Part shown: positions 41,502 to 50,806 of the stretch, piece after piece
Layout: each line of letters starts with the position of its first letter
Numbering within the stretch: position 1 is the stretch's first letter
Assembly (NCBI GenBank): GCA_964625745.1
Contig: CAZVCJ010000002.1
Span: 25,009 to 89,008 of the forward strand
DNA length: 64,000 nt
Direction of reading: 5' to 3'
From: CAZVCJ01 sp964625745
GTDB lineage: Bacteria > Chloroflexota > Anaerolineae > VGOG01
Program-made: the position numbers and the translations under genes
The notes under the pieces: generated by a model
Seen by the model: only the letters and a program-made list of their open reading frames with translations
Database searches by the model: none
Told to the model about the DNA's origin: nothing

Positions 41502-43034
41502 ATGCCTCATCAGCCCAGCTTCCTGGCCTTCGACCTGGGTGCAGAAAGTGGCCGCGCTATGGTCGGTCAGTTCGACGGGGAACGGATCCGACTTTCAGAA
41601 GTGCATCGTTTTCCCAATGGGCCGGTGCGCTTGCCCGATGGCGGCGGTACGGGGTACCGCTTGCACTGGGACGTATTGCGTCTCTGGACCGAGATAAAAC
41701 GCGGCCTGGCCCTGGCTGTCCAGGAGCACGGAGCCGACCTGGCCGGCATTGGCCTGGACACCTGGGGCGTGGATTTCGGCCTGCTTGACCGGGACGGCGC
41801 GCTGGTCTCGCATCCCTATCACTACCGCGACAGCCGGACCGATGGCATGCTCGACGAAGCCTTCCGCCGCGTGCCCCGCGCGGAGATATTCGAGCAGACC
41901 GGCATTCAGTTCATGCAACTGAACAGCCTCTATCAGTTGCTGGCGATGGTCGTCGGCCGCTCGCCAGCCCTCGACGTCGCCGAGACCTTCCTGACCATGC
42001 CCGACCTGTTCAATTACTGGCTCACCGGGCGCAAGGTGTGCGAGTTCAGCATTGCCACCACTACCCAGTGTTACAACCCGCGCCTTCCCCCCCCCGATGA
42101 GGGGGGGGCCAGGGGGGGGTGGGCCATCCCGCTCCTCGAACGGCTGGGCATCCCCACTCACATCTTCCCTGAGATCGTGCCGCCAGGGACTGTCCTGGGC
42201 GAGTTGTTGCCGTCAGTAGCCGAGGAGGTTGGCCTGAGTGGCCTGCCGGTCATCGCCCCAGCCTGCCACGACACCGGATGCGCAGTAGCGGCGGTCCCCG
42301 CCGAAGGTCCGGACTTTGTGTACATCAGTTCCGGTACGTGGTCGTTGATGGGCGCCGAGTTGCCGGAGCCCGTGATCAACGAGCAGAGCCTGGCCTTCGA
42401 TTTCACCAATGAGGGGGGCGTAGGCGGGACCTTCCGCTTCTTGAAGAACATTACCGGGTTGTGGCTGGTACAGGAGTGCCGGCGCACGTGGGCGCGCCAG
42501 GACGAAGAATTCTCGTACGACGATTTGACGCAGATGGCGGCTCAGGCCACCCCTCTGCAATCTATCGTTGACCCCGACTACCCCGAATTTCTCAAGCCCG
42601 GCGATATGCCAGCTCGCATCCGTGCCTTTTGCGAGATGACGGATCAGCCTGTACCACAGAGCAAGGGAGCGGTCATTCGCTGCGCGCTGGAGAGCCTGGC
42701 CCTCAAATATCGCTGGGTGCTGGAGCGACTTGAGGAGATCCTTGGTTGTCGGTTGGAACCGATCCACATCGTCGGCGGCGGGACCCAGAACTGGCTGCTA
42801 AACCAGTTCGCCGCTGGCGCCACCGGTCGCCGGGTGGTGATCGGACCCATTGAGGCCACGGCCGCCGGCAACGTCATCACACAGATGATGGCCCTGGGAC
42901 ACATCGCCTCACTAGAGGAGGGGCGCCAGGTTGTGCGCAATTCCTTCGAAGTTGCCACTTACGAGCCGGCCGGTGGGGCTGAGTGGGAAGAGGCTTATGG
43001 CCGCTTCCTCACAATGATGGAGCAGATTAGATAG
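41502..43034 (+). CDS. FGGY-family sugar kinase (rhamnulokinase/fuculokinase)
   Basis: The 510-residue kinase phosphorylates a 6-deoxyketose, most likely L-rhamnulose or L-fuculose. FGGY marks: FDLGAESGRAM at the N-terminus, DTWGVDFGLLD, SSGTWSLMG (ATPase phosphate loop), and the C-terminal VGGGTQN. Overall it resembles RhaB. A repeat-coded insertion LPPPDEGGARGG (42083-42121) sits where RhaB has a short loop before the WxxxLLERLGIP segment. No strong SD precedes the ATG, so translation may depend on the upstream gene 68 bases away. Confidence 0.88.
   Translation: MPHQPSFLAFDLGAESGRAMVGQFDGERIRLSEVHRFPNGPVRLPDGGGTGYRLHWDVLRLWTEIKRGLALAVQEHGADLAGIGLDTWGVDFGLLDRDGALVSHPYHYRDSRTDGMLDEAFRRVPRAEIFEQTGIQFMQLNSLYQLLAMVVGRSPALDVAETFLTMPDLFNYWLTGRKVCEFSIATTTQCYNPRLPPPDEGGARGGWAIPLLERLGIPTHIFPEIVPPGTVLGELLPSVAEEVGLSGLPVIAPACHDTGCAVAAVPAEGPDFVYISSGTWSLMGAELPEPVINEQSLAFDFTNEGGVGGTFRFLKNITGLWLVQECRRTWARQDEEFSYDDLTQMAAQATPLQSIVDPDYPEFLKPGDMPARIRAFCEMTDQPVPQSKGAVIRCALESLALKYRWVLERLEEILGCRLEPIHIVGGGTQNWLLNQFAAGATGRRVVIGPIEATAAGNVITQMMALGHIASLEEGRQVVRNSFEVATYEPAGGAEWEEAYGRFLTMMEQIR
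42083..42121. repeat. C-run/G-run repeat inside the sugar kinase gene
   Basis: Nine C, GATGA and runs of eight G encode LPPPDEGGARGG. The runs make this a slippage-prone tract. Confidence 0.7.
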
Positions 43035-43043
43035 GAGTGGAAA

Positions 43044-43544
43044 ATGGACGAGCGATTACGGATCATCTTTGCCCGGCGCAGCATCCGCCAGTACACCGAT
43101 CAGCCGGTCAGCGAAGCGGACATCACCAGCCTGTTGGAGGCGGGCATGGCTGCGCCATCGGCGGGAAACAGGAAGCCCTGGCACTTTGTCGTTGTCACCG
43201 ACAGGCAGACTCTGCGAGCCATAGCGGACACGCCGCCATATAGCAGGCTCGGCGACGCCGCCCTGGCGATTGTCGTGTGTGGCGATCCGTCCATCTCAGA
43301 CTGGTGGCTGCAGGACTGCACCTTAGCGACGGAGAATATTCTCATCGCTGCCGCCGGGCTTGGGCTGGGGGCGGTTTTTCTGGGCTGCTACGAGCGGGCG
43401 GAGCGTGAGCAGCCGATCCGCCAGGTGCTGGCCATCCCGCAAGAGATCGGGATGGCGAGCGTGCTGTCCATCGGCTATCCTGCCGAGGAAAAAGAATCAC
43501 GTACCCAGTACGATCCGGCCCGGGTCCACCGCAACAAGTGGTAG
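43044..43544 (+). CDS. Nitroreductase-family FMN oxidoreductase
   Basis: The 166-residue protein has the nitroreductase opening RRSIRQYTDQPVSEADI, the AGMAAPSAGNRKPWHFVVV segment with FMN-binding residues, and a C-terminal HRNKW. Such enzymes reduce quinones or nitro-compounds with NAD(P)H. It sits nine bases after the kinase stop, inside the sugar island; its role there is unclear. Confidence 0.88.
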   Translation: MDERLRIIFARRSIRQYTDQPVSEADITSLLEAGMAAPSAGNRKPWHFVVVTDRQTLRAIADTPPYSRLGDAALAIVVCGDPSISDWWLQDCTLATENILIAAAGLGLGAVFLGCYERAEREQPIRQVLAIPQEIGMASVLSIGYPAEEKESRTQYDPARVHRNKW

Positions 43545-43556
43545 ATGCTCCATTCC

Positions 43557-43626
43557 CGTAAACTTAAGGCTCGAAGGCCCGTCCTCGGGCCGCCCCGGGG
43601 ACGGGGCTCAGAGCTTAAGTTTACGC
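43557..43626. repeat. 70-bp element with 12-bp terminal inverted repeats
   Basis: CGTAAACTTAAG (43557-43568) and CTTAAGTTTACG (43615-43626) flank an internal GGCCCGTCCTCGGGCC palindrome. Small non-autonomous element; no ORF. Confidence 0.75.
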
Positions 43627-43645
43627 TGATGGTAGATACTCTGCT

Positions 43646-43725
43646 GTCATTGCGAGCTAAGCGAAGCAATCCCCCTGTTGCAAGGAGGAGATTGCTTCGT
43701 CGCAAAAAGCCTCCTCGCAATGACA
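43646..43725. repeat. TGTCATTGCGAG-type 80-bp palindromic element
   Basis: TGTCATTGCGAG (43646-43657) and CTCGCAATGACA (43714-43725) are perfect terminal inverted repeats, with inner GAAGCAATC / GATTGCTTC. This repeat type is common in Chloroflexi and some other phyla. Confidence 0.8.
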
Positions 43726-43768
43726 CAGGCTGGTAGTTAGCTCTGAGGATAAGCAAGGAGGCATACTC

Positions 43769-46700
43769 ATGGATCAAACGGCATTTAAGAACCCGCCCAA
43801 AACATTTCGCGCCGCACCCTTCTGGTCCTGGAATGACGATTTAGACCCGGAGGAGCTGGTCCGGCAGGTGGGCCTCATGGACGAAGCCGGTTGGGGTGGC
43901 TTTTTCATGCACTCCCGGGTGGGATTAGTCACCCCCTACCTGTCGGAGCGCTGGATGGAGTGCGTGCGGGCCACGGTGGCCGAGGCCAAGCGCCGGGGCA
44001 TGGCGGCCTACCTCTACGACGAAGACAAGTGGCCCTCCGGCTTCGCCGGCGGCCTGGTCCCGGCCCAGAAGCGGGAGTACCGCAACCGGGCTCTGGTGTG
44101 CAAGGTGGACAACCGCCCGGCGGTGATCGAGGAAAGCGTGTCCCTCTTCAAAGCCCGATTTGAGGCCGGCCAGCTCTCCGACTTCCAGCCCATCCGCGCC
44201 GAGGAAGCGAGAGCCCTCGATTGGAGGCGCGAGCGGCTGGTGCAGTTCTATCCCCTCACCGCGCCGCTGGGCCAACCCTGGTTCAACGACACTTGCTACG
44301 TTGACCTCCTGAACCCCCAGGCAGTGCGGGCTTTCATCGAATCCACCTATGAGCCCTACTATCAACAGGTGGGCCAGGACTTCGGCGAGCTCAGTCGAGC
44401 CGACTTCGGCGGGGCTGTGCCTGGTATCTTCACCGACGAGCCCACCTACAGCCGCCGCATCCTGGCCCAGATGCGCCCGTCCTTCGTGCCCTGGACCATT
44501 GGCCTGGAGGGCTACTTCCAGGGCAAGAAGGGCTACGACCTCCTGCCCAGGCTGCCTGACCTCTTCTTCGACACCCCCACTGCCTCCCAGACGCGCTACG
44601 ATTTCTGGCACACCGTCACCCAGCGGTTCCTGGAGGCTTTTTCCCAGCAGATGTACGAGTGGTGCCAGGAGCATGGCCTGGCCTTCACTGGCCACTACCT
44701 GGCTGAGGACTCGCTACGGAGCCAGACCCAGCACATAGGCGCTGCCATGCCGCACTATCCCTATATGCACATCCCCGGCATTGATAAGTTAGGGAGGCAG
44801 ATCAACACTGGCCCGGGCACGGTGCTGACAGTCAAGCAACTGGATAGCGTCGTGGGCCAGCTCGGCAAGTCCCGGTCGCTGTGCGAGAACTACGGCTGTG
44901 GCGGGCAGGACTTTGCCCACACCGGGCGGAAGTGGATCGGCGACTGGGCCTACGTCCTGGGCATCAATCTGAACAACCCGCACCTGTCTCTCTACAGCAT
45001 GCGCGGCGAGCGCAAGCGCGACCACCCACAAAACATCTTCTATCAGCAGCCCTGGTGGCCTGAGAATCGCCTGATCGCCGACTACTTCGCCCGACTGAGC
45101 TACGTCCTCAGCCAGGGCCGACGCGCGGTGAATATCCTGGTGATTCACCCCATCGGCAGCGCCTGGGCGCTCTACCGGCCCGGCGCCACCTACGCGGTAG
45201 ACCAACTCGACCAGGCTCTTGACAAACTGCTGATGGCGCTGATGCAGGCCCAAAGGGACTTTCACCTGGGTGACGAGATGCTGATGGAGCCGGGCGCGCC
45301 GTGCGAGGCCACAGTGACCACAGACGATACAGGGCCACGGCTAGACGTGGGGCAGATGTCGTACCGGGTGGTGATTATTCCACCAGGGGTGACACTGGCG
45401 GAGAACACCGTCCAATTGCTGCGCGAGTTTGCAGTGGCGGGTGGGCCAGTGCTGGCCATAGAGCCAGTGCCCACGCTGGTCAATGGCCGACCTACGGACA
45501 CCCCCATGCTGCCGGAGACGACCCGTCCGGTCAGGACTGACACCTTGCCCACCGTGCTCGACCAACTATTGCCCTTCGGCGTTCGCGTGCCCGGCCGTCC
45601 CGCGATCTGGGCTCATCATCGGCGTATTGACGATGCGGATTGCTACTTTCTGGCCAACACCGACCTCGACAACGGCGGCGTCGCCACGGTGCAACTGCGG
45701 GGCACGGGGCGACTGGAATCGTGGGACCCGGCCACCGGGGAAGTGCGCCCACTGCCCAGCCGCCAGAGCGATGACCTCACTGAGGTCGTGCTCGACTTTC
45801 CGCCGGTGGCCTCTCACCTGCTTGTGCTGCACAGCGGTGAGACTTCCGAAGTCTGCGAGACTTCGGAAGTCTCCGTTGAGCGCGTCGTGGCCGAGATTCC
45901 CCTGGGCGACGCCTGGGGACTGACCCTGAGTGGTCCCAATGCGCTGACGCTGGACACCCCGCAAGTGCGGATCGGCGATGAGGACGATTGGAGCAAGCCG
46001 ATGCATATCCTGGATGCGCACAGTGCCGTCGCTGAGGCCGGCGTTGGCACTATCTTTGCGCTGCGTTTCACCTTCGACGTGTCCGTCTGTCCCGCCAATC
46101 CTATCTATCTGGTCGTGGAGTCACCCGCGCGTTTCGAGATCACCGTCAACGGGCAGCCGGTCTCCAGCGATGATGCCGGTTGGTGGACGGACATCTCGTT
46201 CCGCAAGGTGGACGTCAGTGCGGCGGTACAGGCTGGACGGAATGAGATCGTGCTCAGCGATGTGTTCGCCGGGGACACGGAACTGGAAAGCTTATGTGTG
46301 ATCGGCGACTTCGGCGTGACCGGACGCAGGGTGGGGGAGGAGAATCGGTACAACGGCCAGGTCTTCGACCGCTACGCGCCGGACTTTCGCGTGGCGGATT
46401 TGCCCGACCGCGTCCAGGGGAGCGACAAGTCCGATAGGCTGTCCGTTGATCTGACAGCACAGGGATTGGCCTTCTTTGCCGGTCGAGCCACGCTTCGCCA
46501 GACTGTCACGCTGCCAGCGCTCGACGGGCGCACCGTGCTGGAGATACACAACCTGCGCGCCGCCGTCGCTCACGTGCGCGTGAACGGGCAGCAGATGGGC
46601 ACCGTCGCCTGGCCGCCGCACCGCGTGGACGTCACCGAGGGCTTGCGCGCCGGTGAAAACGTGGTCGAGATCGAGTTGGTAGGGACGCTGCGCAACCTCC

Positions 46701-46840
46701 TGGGTCCGCACCATCGTGCTGGCGGCGACCTGGCGTGGACAGGGCCAGGCGACTTCCGCGACAAGAGCTGTTGGACGGACGACTACATTCTAGTGCCCTT
46801 TGGCTTCCACGAGGTGACGTTGATGGCCTTCGAGTCGTAG
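43769..46840 (+). CDS. Large glycoside hydrolase, GH106-like (alpha-L-rhamnosidase type)
   Basis: The 1023-residue protein has no signal peptide, so it acts in the cytoplasm. The N-terminal barrel carries FRAAPFWSWNDDL, GWGGFFMHSRVGL and YDEDKWPSGFAGG, and later GIFTDEPTY, which offers acidic residues for catalysis. C-terminal beta-sandwich parts include a domain with RFEITVNGQPV and one with AHVRVNGQQMGTVAWPPH. This fits GH106-like enzymes, which release L-rhamnose, in line with rhaA downstream; the family assignment is from memory. A repeat pair (45840-45873) encodes SEVCETSEVSV between two domains. The start follows AAGGAGG. Confidence 0.75.
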   Translation: MDQTAFKNPPKTFRAAPFWSWNDDLDPEELVRQVGLMDEAGWGGFFMHSRVGLVTPYLSERWMECVRATVAEAKRRGMAAYLYDEDKWPSGFAGGLVPAQKREYRNRALVCKVDNRPAVIEESVSLFKARFEAGQLSDFQPIRAEEARALDWRRERLVQFYPLTAPLGQPWFNDTCYVDLLNPQAVRAFIESTYEPYYQQVGQDFGELSRADFGGAVPGIFTDEPTYSRRILAQMRPSFVPWTIGLEGYFQGKKGYDLLPRLPDLFFDTPTASQTRYDFWHTVTQRFLEAFSQQMYEWCQEHGLAFTGHYLAEDSLRSQTQHIGAAMPHYPYMHIPGIDKLGRQINTGPGTVLTVKQLDSVVGQLGKSRSLCENYGCGGQDFAHTGRKWIGDWAYVLGINLNNPHLSLYSMRGERKRDHPQNIFYQQPWWPENRLIADYFARLSYVLSQGRRAVNILVIHPIGSAWALYRPGATYAVDQLDQALDKLLMALMQAQRDFHLGDEMLMEPGAPCEATVTTDDTGPRLDVGQMSYRVVIIPPGVTLAENTVQLLREFAVAGGPVLAIEPVPTLVNGRPTDTPMLPETTRPVRTDTLPTVLDQLLPFGVRVPGRPAIWAHHRRIDDADCYFLANTDLDNGGVATVQLRGTGRLESWDPATGEVRPLPSRQSDDLTEVVLDFPPVASHLLVLHSGETSEVCETSEVSVERVVAEIPLGDAWGLTLSGPNALTLDTPQVRIGDEDDWSKPMHILDAHSAVAEAGVGTIFALRFTFDVSVCPANPIYLVVESPARFEITVNGQPVSSDDAGWWTDISFRKVDVSAAVQAGRNEIVLSDVFAGDTELESLCVIGDFGVTGRRVGEENRYNGQVFDRYAPDFRVADLPDRVQGSDKSDRLSVDLTAQGLAFFAGRATLRQTVTLPALDGRTVLEIHNLRAAVAHVRVNGQQMGTVAWPPHRVDVTEGLRAGENVVEIELVGTLRNLLGPHHRAGGDLAWTGPGDFRDKSCWTDDYILVPFGFHEVTLMAFES
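45840..45873. repeat. AGACTTCNGAAGTCT palindrome pair inside the glycoside hydrolase gene
   Basis: AGACTTCCGAAGTCT (45840-45854) and AGACTTCGGAAGTCT (45859-45873). The same unit pair ends the first exporter gene (2333-2389). Confidence 0.65.
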
Positions 46841-46959
46841 AAGGGTTCTGAACCGGCGCTCTCCAGATCAATTACACGTTAAGTTGACGCAATGGGGGGT
46901 GTCCCCCGTTTCTTCGTGGTGGCGATGCACCTGTAAACAGGAAGGAGGGAGCAAGGGAG

Positions 46960-47466
46960 ATGAGCAAAGGGGAAGGCGCGAAGATCTGGCTGATACCGGA
47001 CGGGTATCTCGCCACCCCGCCTGGGGATGGCAAGCCTTATCAGAGCCATGAGGCAATCTGTGTGCTTAACACGGGCACGGAGGAGGCTCACATAAAACTG
47101 GACTTCTACTTCGAGGACCGTGAGCCGATCAAAGACGTGTCCATCACGGTAGGAGCGGAGCGCACCTTCCACATACGGTTGGATAAACCCGAACACCTGA
47201 ACGGAGTGCAGTTACCCCTGGATGTGCCCTACGCCATACGTGTCCGTTCCGACGCGCCCATCATCGTCCAGCACTCGCGGCTGGATACCACCCAGACCAA
47301 CCTGGCGCTGATGACGACGATAGCGTATCCCATCGCCAAGGGTGCGGGACTTGCCAAGCCGTCATCCTTCGACAAGCTCAGGATGACTATCGCAGGCCTG
47401 AAAGCGGCTTCGCCAAGCATCCTGCCCTCGAAATCTCGTTGTAGTACTAAGCTTCGCCTTCGATGA
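46960..47466 (+). CDS. ASRT-family (Anabaena sensory rhodopsin transducer-like) protein with repeat-derived tail
   Basis: The first 125 residues match the ASRT family closely: IWLIPDGYLATPPGDGKPYQ, SHEAICVLNTGTEEAHI, FYFEDREPIKDV, and PIIVQHSRLDTTQTNLALMTTIAYP. The fold is a small beta-sandwich tetramer. Family members without a rhodopsin are often beside sugar genes and are thought to bind small molecules, which fits this place just before rhaA. After AYPIAKGAG the frame runs into a CTTCGACAAGCTCAGGATGA repeat and gains an unrelated tail of about 40 residues (PSSFDKLRMT and onward). The start follows GGAGGG. Confidence 0.88.
   Translation: MSKGEGAKIWLIPDGYLATPPGDGKPYQSHEAICVLNTGTEEAHIKLDFYFEDREPIKDVSITVGAERTFHIRLDKPEHLNGVQLPLDVPYAIRVRSDAPIIVQHSRLDTTQTNLALMTTIAYPIAKGAGLAKPSSFDKLRMTIAGLKAASPSILPSKSRCSTKLRLR
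47361..47388. repeat. CATCCTTCGACAAGCTCAGGATGA repeat at the ASRT 3' end
   Basis: It encodes SSFDKLRMT and replaces the normal stop region of the ASRT gene. Confidence 0.7.
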
Positions 47467-47467
47467 C

Positions 47468-47496
47468 TTGACCGCTGGCTAACTCTGGTGTACAAT
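47468..47496 (+). promoter_or_regulatory. Promoter of rhaA
   Basis: TTGACC (47468-47473), a 17-base spacer and TACAAT (47491-47496), 49 bases before the start codon. Confidence 0.65.
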
Positions 47497-47544
47497 CGGG
47501 CCAGACTCCCGATAGTCCTCCCCATTTGTTGAGCGAAGGAGGCA

Positions 47545-48828
47545 ATGATGGGCGACCACCCTACAGACAAGCAAATTCGAGACGCCTGCGCAATGGCGAA
47601 AGAACGGTACGCCATGCTCGGCGTGGACACCGATCAGGCACTGGATACCCTGGCACAGATCCCCATCAGCCTGCCCTGCTGGCAGGGTGACGACGTGCGC
47701 GGCTTCGAGATGCCCGATGTCGAGCTGGGAGGTGGTCTGGCTGCGACGGGCAACTATCCCGGCAAGGCCCGCAACGCCGACGAATTGCGCCGCGATCTGA
47801 ACAAAGCCTATAGCCTGATCCCTGGCAAGCATCGGCTCAACCTGCATTCAATCTACGCCGAGACGGGTGGCCAGAAGGTCGAGCGCAACGAACTGCGGCC
47901 TGAGCACTTTTCCGCCTGGATCGCCTGGGCTAAGGACACAGGACATGGGATAGACTTCAACCCCACTTGTTTCTCGCACCCGCTGGCCGAAAGTGGCTTC
48001 ACCCTGGCTAATTATTGTGATGAAGGCATCCGCCAGTTCTGGATCGAGCACTGCATTGCCTGCCGCAAGATCGGCGAGCACATCGGGCGTGAGCTCGGCA
48101 CGCCTTGCGTGACCAACATCTGGGTCCCGGATGGATTCAAGGACGTCCCTGTTGACCGCAAGGCGCCCCGTATGCTGCTCAAAGATTCTCTGGACAGGAT
48201 CCTGGCCGAAAAGATTGACCCCAGATACAATCTCGATTCAGTGGAGTCCAAGCTCTACGGCCTTGGCTGCGAGAGCTACGTGGTCGGCTCGCACGAGTTC
48301 TACCTGGGCTACGCCATCGCCAGCCACATCCTCTTGTGCCTGGATAGCGGGCACTTCCATCCCACCGAGGTGATCTCCGACAAGCTCTCAGCAGTCCTGA
48401 CGTTCCTGGACGAGGTGCTGTTACACATCAGCCGGGGTGTGCATTGGGATAGCGACCACGTGGTCATCCTCTCGGACGAACTACAGGCCATCGCCCAGGA
48501 GATCGTACGTGGTAATTTTCTAGATCGTGTGCACATTGGGCTGGACTTTTTCGACGCCAGCATCAACCGCGTGGCGGCGTGGGTCATCGGTGCCCGCAAT
48601 ACCATGCGAGCTTTGCTGATGGCTCTGCTAGAGCCAATCGCCCAACTGCGGGGACTGGAGGTGTCGGGAGATTACACCGGGCGGCTGGCGTTGCTCGAAG
48701 AACTCAAAGGTCTACCCTTTGGCGCAGTGTGGGACTACTTCTGCCTGCAGCAAGGTGTTCCCGTGGGAGTCAGTTTCATGGATGAAATTCGAGACTATGA
48801 AGAGGGAGTACTCTCGAAGCGGACCTAG
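47545..48828 (+). CDS. rhaA: L-rhamnose isomerase
   Basis: The 427-residue protein converts L-rhamnose to L-rhamnulose. It is the E. coli RhaA type: ISLPCWQGDDVRGFE, LNLHSIYAETGG, FNPTCFSHPLAESGFTLA, VGSHEFYLGYA and CLDSGHFHPTE with metal-binding His, Glu and Asp, and HWDSDHVV. The start after AAGGAGG is an ATGATG; the first is used here. The gene has its own promoter. Confidence 0.94.
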   Translation: MMGDHPTDKQIRDACAMAKERYAMLGVDTDQALDTLAQIPISLPCWQGDDVRGFEMPDVELGGGLAATGNYPGKARNADELRRDLNKAYSLIPGKHRLNLHSIYAETGGQKVERNELRPEHFSAWIAWAKDTGHGIDFNPTCFSHPLAESGFTLANYCDEGIRQFWIEHCIACRKIGEHIGRELGTPCVTNIWVPDGFKDVPVDRKAPRMLLKDSLDRILAEKIDPRYNLDSVESKLYGLGCESYVVGSHEFYLGYAIASHILLCLDSGHFHPTEVISDKLSAVLTFLDEVLLHISRGVHWDSDHVVILSDELQAIAQEIVRGNFLDRVHIGLDFFDASINRVAAWVIGARNTMRALLMALLEPIAQLRGLEVSGDYTGRLALLEELKGLPFGAVWDYFCLQQGVPVGVSFMDEIRDYEEGVLSKRT

Positions 48829-48867
48829 AGCAAATGTGGGCTACATTTCCAAAAAAGGGGAGACCCT

Positions 48868-49626
48868 ATGTCGAACGATATCCTAGCGCAACTGGTTACT
48901 ATGTCGAACAACCTGGGCGATCCGGCCCTCGACTACGTGATCCTGGGGGAGGGCAACACTTCTGCCCGCGCCGATGCCGACACTTTTTGGGTGAAGGCCA
49001 GCGGCACGGAATTGCGCACCATCGAGGCCAGCGGCTTTGTGTGGGTGCGCTTCGACCGGGTGCTGGCTTTGCTGGACGCAGGTGACCTCAGTGACGACGC
49101 CGTCAAGGAAGGCTTGGAGGCGGCCAAGGTAGATCCGGCCATGACCGCCCGCCCATCGGTGGAGACCGTGCTGCACGCCCTGACCTTACAACTGGAGGGT
49201 GTTAAATTCGTCGGACATACCCATCCCACCGCCGTCAACGCGCTTCTCTGCTCACAGAAAGTTGAAGAGGTGGCCTCTGGCCGGCTCTTCCCCGATCACA
49301 TCGTCTATTGTGGCCCGGCTTCGGTCTACGTTCCCTACACCGATCCTGGTGTGCCCCTGGCCCGCGCGGTTCGCGATTCGATTGGCCGATATATTGACGA
49401 GCATCTCGAGATCCCCAAAGTCATTCTGATGCAGAATCACGGTCTCATGGCCCTGGGACGGACTGCGCAAGAGGTGGAAGACATTACCGCGATGGTCGTC
49501 AAAGCGGCGCGTGTGCTGCTCGGCACCTACGCCCTGGGTGGCCCACATTTCATGACTGCTGAGAGCGTGGCTCGCATTCATACGCGTCCTGATGAGGCGT
49601 ATCGCCGTAAGCTGTTTCGCGAATAG
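48868..49626 (+). CDS. Class II aldolase (rhamnulose-/fuculose-1-phosphate aldolase-like)
   Basis: The 252-residue protein has the class II aldolase fold: GEGNTSARADADTFWVKASG, the zinc site GHTHPTAVNALL and the late His in MQNHGLMALG. A role in cleaving rhamnulose-1-phosphate follows from its place 39 bases after rhaA; aldolase versus dehydratase/epimerase activity of this family cannot be decided from sequence. It is only distantly related to the aldolase at 32.4 kb. Confidence 0.85.
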   Translation: MSNDILAQLVTMSNNLGDPALDYVILGEGNTSARADADTFWVKASGTELRTIEASGFVWVRFDRVLALLDAGDLSDDAVKEGLEAAKVDPAMTARPSVETVLHALTLQLEGVKFVGHTHPTAVNALLCSQKVEEVASGRLFPDHIVYCGPASVYVPYTDPGVPLARAVRDSIGRYIDEHLEIPKVILMQNHGLMALGRTAQEVEDITAMVVKAARVLLGTYALGGPHFMTAESVARIHTRPDEAYRRKLFRE

Positions 49627-49665
49627 TCGCAGTTCCCAGTCTGATTCCATCTCAGGGAGGGTGGC

Positions 49666-50754
49666 ATGAAAGCTGTACAAGGCGAAGAGTCCCGTACGAT
49701 GCGTGCGGCGCGACTGCACGGCATCCGCGACCTGAGGCTGGAGAACCTGCCTCGGCCTACACCTGGCTCTGGCGAGGTACTCCTGAAAGTAGCCTCTGTG
49801 GGTATTTGTGGCTCCGACGTACACTATTACCTGGAAGGTCGTATCGGCGACCAGGTGGTGACGGCCCCCATCATCATGGGGCACGAGTTCTCGGCCTGGG
49901 TCGCTGACTCAGGCACGGGGGTCGAGGGGCTGGACGTCGGGCAGTTGGTCGCCATCGAGCCGGCGATCTCCTGCGGGGAGTGCGAACCCTGCCGACATGG
50001 GCATCCCAACCTGTGCCCGGATGTTCGTTTTTGTGGCACGCCGCCGGTGGATGGCGTTTTTGCTGAGTACACCGTCATGCCCGCCGAGAACTGCTTCCCC
50101 TTGCCGCAGGGATTCAGCCTCGCGGAGAGCGCGATGCTGGAACCGTTGGGCGTCGCCATCCACGCCGTTGACCTGGCTCACCTGAGGCCGGGGTATACTG
50201 TCGCCGTGCTGGGAGCCGGTCCCATTGGGCTGTTGATAGCGGCGGTGGCCAAGGCGGCTGGTGCCAGTGAGATCTACGTGACCGAACCGCTGACCTACCG
50301 GCGGCAATTCGCCCTGGACTACGTTGCCGACGCGGCGCTGAACCCTGATGAAGATGAAAATGGGATGGACGTCGTGGCCGAGATCGTGCGCCTGACCGGC
50401 GGTCGTGGGGTGGACGTGGCTTTCGAGGCCGCCGGTGCGCCGGAAACCCCGCAGCAAGCCGCTGCTTTGGCACGTCCTGGCGGCAAGGTGATCGTTGCCG
50501 GCATCCCGGCCGACGACACCATGACCATGAACGCATCCACCGTCCGCCGTAAGGGTCTGACCATCAAGATGGTGCGGCGCATGAAGCACGCCTACCCCCG
50601 GGCCATCCGCATGGTACAGGCAGGCATGGTGGATGTCAAACCTCTGGCTACCCATACATTCCCCCTGGAACGCATCGCCGAGACATTTGAGATGGTGGTC
50701 GCTTACGACGATGGTGTGCTGCGGGCCATCATCCAAGTGGCAGATGAAGCGTGA
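49666..50754 (+). CDS. Zinc-dependent medium-chain dehydrogenase (sorbitol/xylitol dehydrogenase-like)
   Basis: The 362-residue MDR enzyme has the catalytic zinc site CGSDVHYY and GHEFSAWV, the structural zinc site CGECEPCRHGHPNLC, and the NAD motif GAGPIGLLIAAVAKAAG. Sorbitol, xylitol or L-threonine dehydrogenase-like activity is expected; a polyol or deoxy-sugar alcohol fits the neighbours. An in-frame ATG at 49699 is also possible; 49666 is kept because of AGGGAGGGTGGC. Confidence 0.88.
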   Translation: MKAVQGEESRTMRAARLHGIRDLRLENLPRPTPGSGEVLLKVASVGICGSDVHYYLEGRIGDQVVTAPIIMGHEFSAWVADSGTGVEGLDVGQLVAIEPAISCGECEPCRHGHPNLCPDVRFCGTPPVDGVFAEYTVMPAENCFPLPQGFSLAESAMLEPLGVAIHAVDLAHLRPGYTVAVLGAGPIGLLIAAVAKAAGASEIYVTEPLTYRRQFALDYVADAALNPDEDENGMDVVAEIVRLTGGRGVDVAFEAAGAPETPQQAAALARPGGKVIVAGIPADDTMTMNASTVRRKGLTIKMVRRMKHAYPRAIRMVQAGMVDVKPLATHTFPLERIAETFEMVVAYDDGVLRAIIQVADEA

Positions 50755-50806
50755 AGGATGTTTATCCTGAGGTCGCTTCGCTTACAGTCGAAGGGAAGGC
50801 AGAAGG

